Assembly (NCBI GenBank): GCA_028280915.1
Contig: JANQKX010000727.1
Location: forward strand, 1 to 6,874
Length of the DNA: 6,874 nt
Source: Kiloniellaceae bacterium
Lineage (GTDB): Bacteria > Pseudomonadota > Alphaproteobacteria > Kiloniellales > Kiloniellaceae
Direction of reading: 5' to 3'
Part shown: piece after piece, positions 6,676 through 6,874 of the stretch
How the letters are laid out: each line of letters starts with the position of its first letter
Numbering within the stretch: position 1 is the stretch's first letter
Program-made: the position numbers and the translations under genes
Notes under the pieces: generated by a model
Told to the model about the DNA's origin: nothing
Databases searched by the model: none
What the model saw: the letters and a program-made list of their open reading frames with translations, nothing else

Positions 6676-6774
6676 TGGAAGGCTGGACCGGCGACCCGGG
6701 ACCAAACTCGTTACGGCTGCTTCCTTCCGGACCTGACCGGGTTGGCGGGCGGCCCGTCCGCGGCCAACCTTCCA
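6676..6774 (-). ncRNA. ffs: Small bacterial signal recognition particle RNA (4.5S RNA)
   Basis: The minus strand of 6715-6738 contains GGTCAGGTCCGGAAGGAAGCAGCC (split here as GGTCAGGTCCGG and AAGGAAGCAGCC), the nearly invariant apical domain of SRP RNA, with the GGAA tetraloop and the internal loop that binds Ffh. The ends pair as expected for the long hairpin: GGAAGGTTGG (6773-6764) with CCAGCCTTCC (6686-6677), ten pairs including one G-U, plus an outer T-A pair (6774/6676). The resulting 99-nt molecule is the usual size of the small SRP RNA. It joins Ffh to bring nascent membrane and secretory proteins to FtsY and the translocon. Location directly upstream of dnaX is common in alphaproteobacteria. 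Exact ends are inferred from pairing and may differ by a few bases. I see no intrinsic terminator after it. Confidence 0.95.
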
Positions 6775-6781
6775 ACGACAC

Positions 6782-6810
6782 TATATCGGTCATCTCACGC
6801 CCCACCGCAA
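6782..6810 (-). promoter_or_regulatory. Probable promoter of the SRP RNA gene
   Basis: On the minus strand TTGCGG (6810-6805) and GATATA (6787-6782) are 17 bases apart, and the predicted RNA 5' end at about 6774 is 8 bases downstream of the -10. Shifted by one base the pair reads CTTGCG-N17-CGATAT, close to the alphaproteobacterial CTTGAC-N17-CTATAT pattern. A 15-base dyad (6806-6820) overlaps the -35. Confidence 0.5.
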
Positions 6811-6820
6811 GGGACTTGCG
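6806..6820. repeat. Short dyad over the SRP RNA -35 region
   Basis: CGCAAG-GGA-CTTGCG is a perfect inverted repeat with 6-base arms and a 3-base spacer. It overlaps the -35 element of the SRP RNA promoter, where a repressor or activator could act. Arms this short can occur by chance. Confidence 0.4.
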
Positions 6821-6874
6821 CAGGAATTTCCCATTTTGGACCGACTCCACAGCCAACTAATCGGGCCCTGGCTG

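Noticed and set aside
6572..6856. A 94-codon open frame on the minus strand
   Set aside because: It runs through the SRP RNA gene and both promoter regions; the RNA structure explains the conservation there and the product resembles nothing.

Overview
This window is ordinary chromosomal housekeeping DNA from a GC-rich bacterium, most probably an alphaproteobacterium. The evidence is the minus-strand order SRP RNA, dnaX, ybaB, recR, together with the DnaX features: a long insert in the zinc module and a C-terminal domain carrying the HPLVQAALTTFPGA motif. Both are typical of alphaproteobacteria. A Rhodospirillales-like host is only a guess. I see no phage genes, insertion sequences, CRISPR arrays or tRNA genes.

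Layout. Positions 1-423 (plus) hold the 3' end of rmuC, followed by a likely terminator. Positions 537-932 (plus) encode a stand-alone CheY-like receiver whose start is fixed by a strong ribosome binding site. A perfect 9-bp hairpin (933-959) separates it from convergent minus-strand genes. Positions 975-1892 (minus) encode a SurE-family phosphatase that unusually carries a signal peptide. A 274-bp gap (1893-2166) contains a very AT-rich patch with a dyad, probably the surE-like promoter region. Positions 2167-3579 (minus) encode an exported DUF4139 protein. Then come recR (3692-4300), ybaB (4392-4715) and dnaX (4712-6541), all minus. dnaX and ybaB overlap by 4 bases (ATGA). Upstream of dnaX lie a good sigma70-type promoter, the small SRP RNA gene (about 6676-6774, minus) and its own promoter.

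How the genes fit together. DnaX (clamp loader), YbaB (nucleoid-associated protein) and RecR (recombinational repair) form a conserved replication/repair operon. RmuC at the far end is also linked to DNA maintenance. SRP RNA serves co-translational targeting to the membrane and is a conserved neighbour rather than a functional partner. The SurE-like and DUF4139 proteins both appear to be exported and sit in tandem, but nothing shows that they act together.

The observations most worth a second look are the exported SurE with exactly two cysteines, the short repeats and dyads in the SRP RNA/dnaX control region, and the AT-rich dyad upstream of the SurE-like gene. I found no convincing sign of a new multi-gene system.
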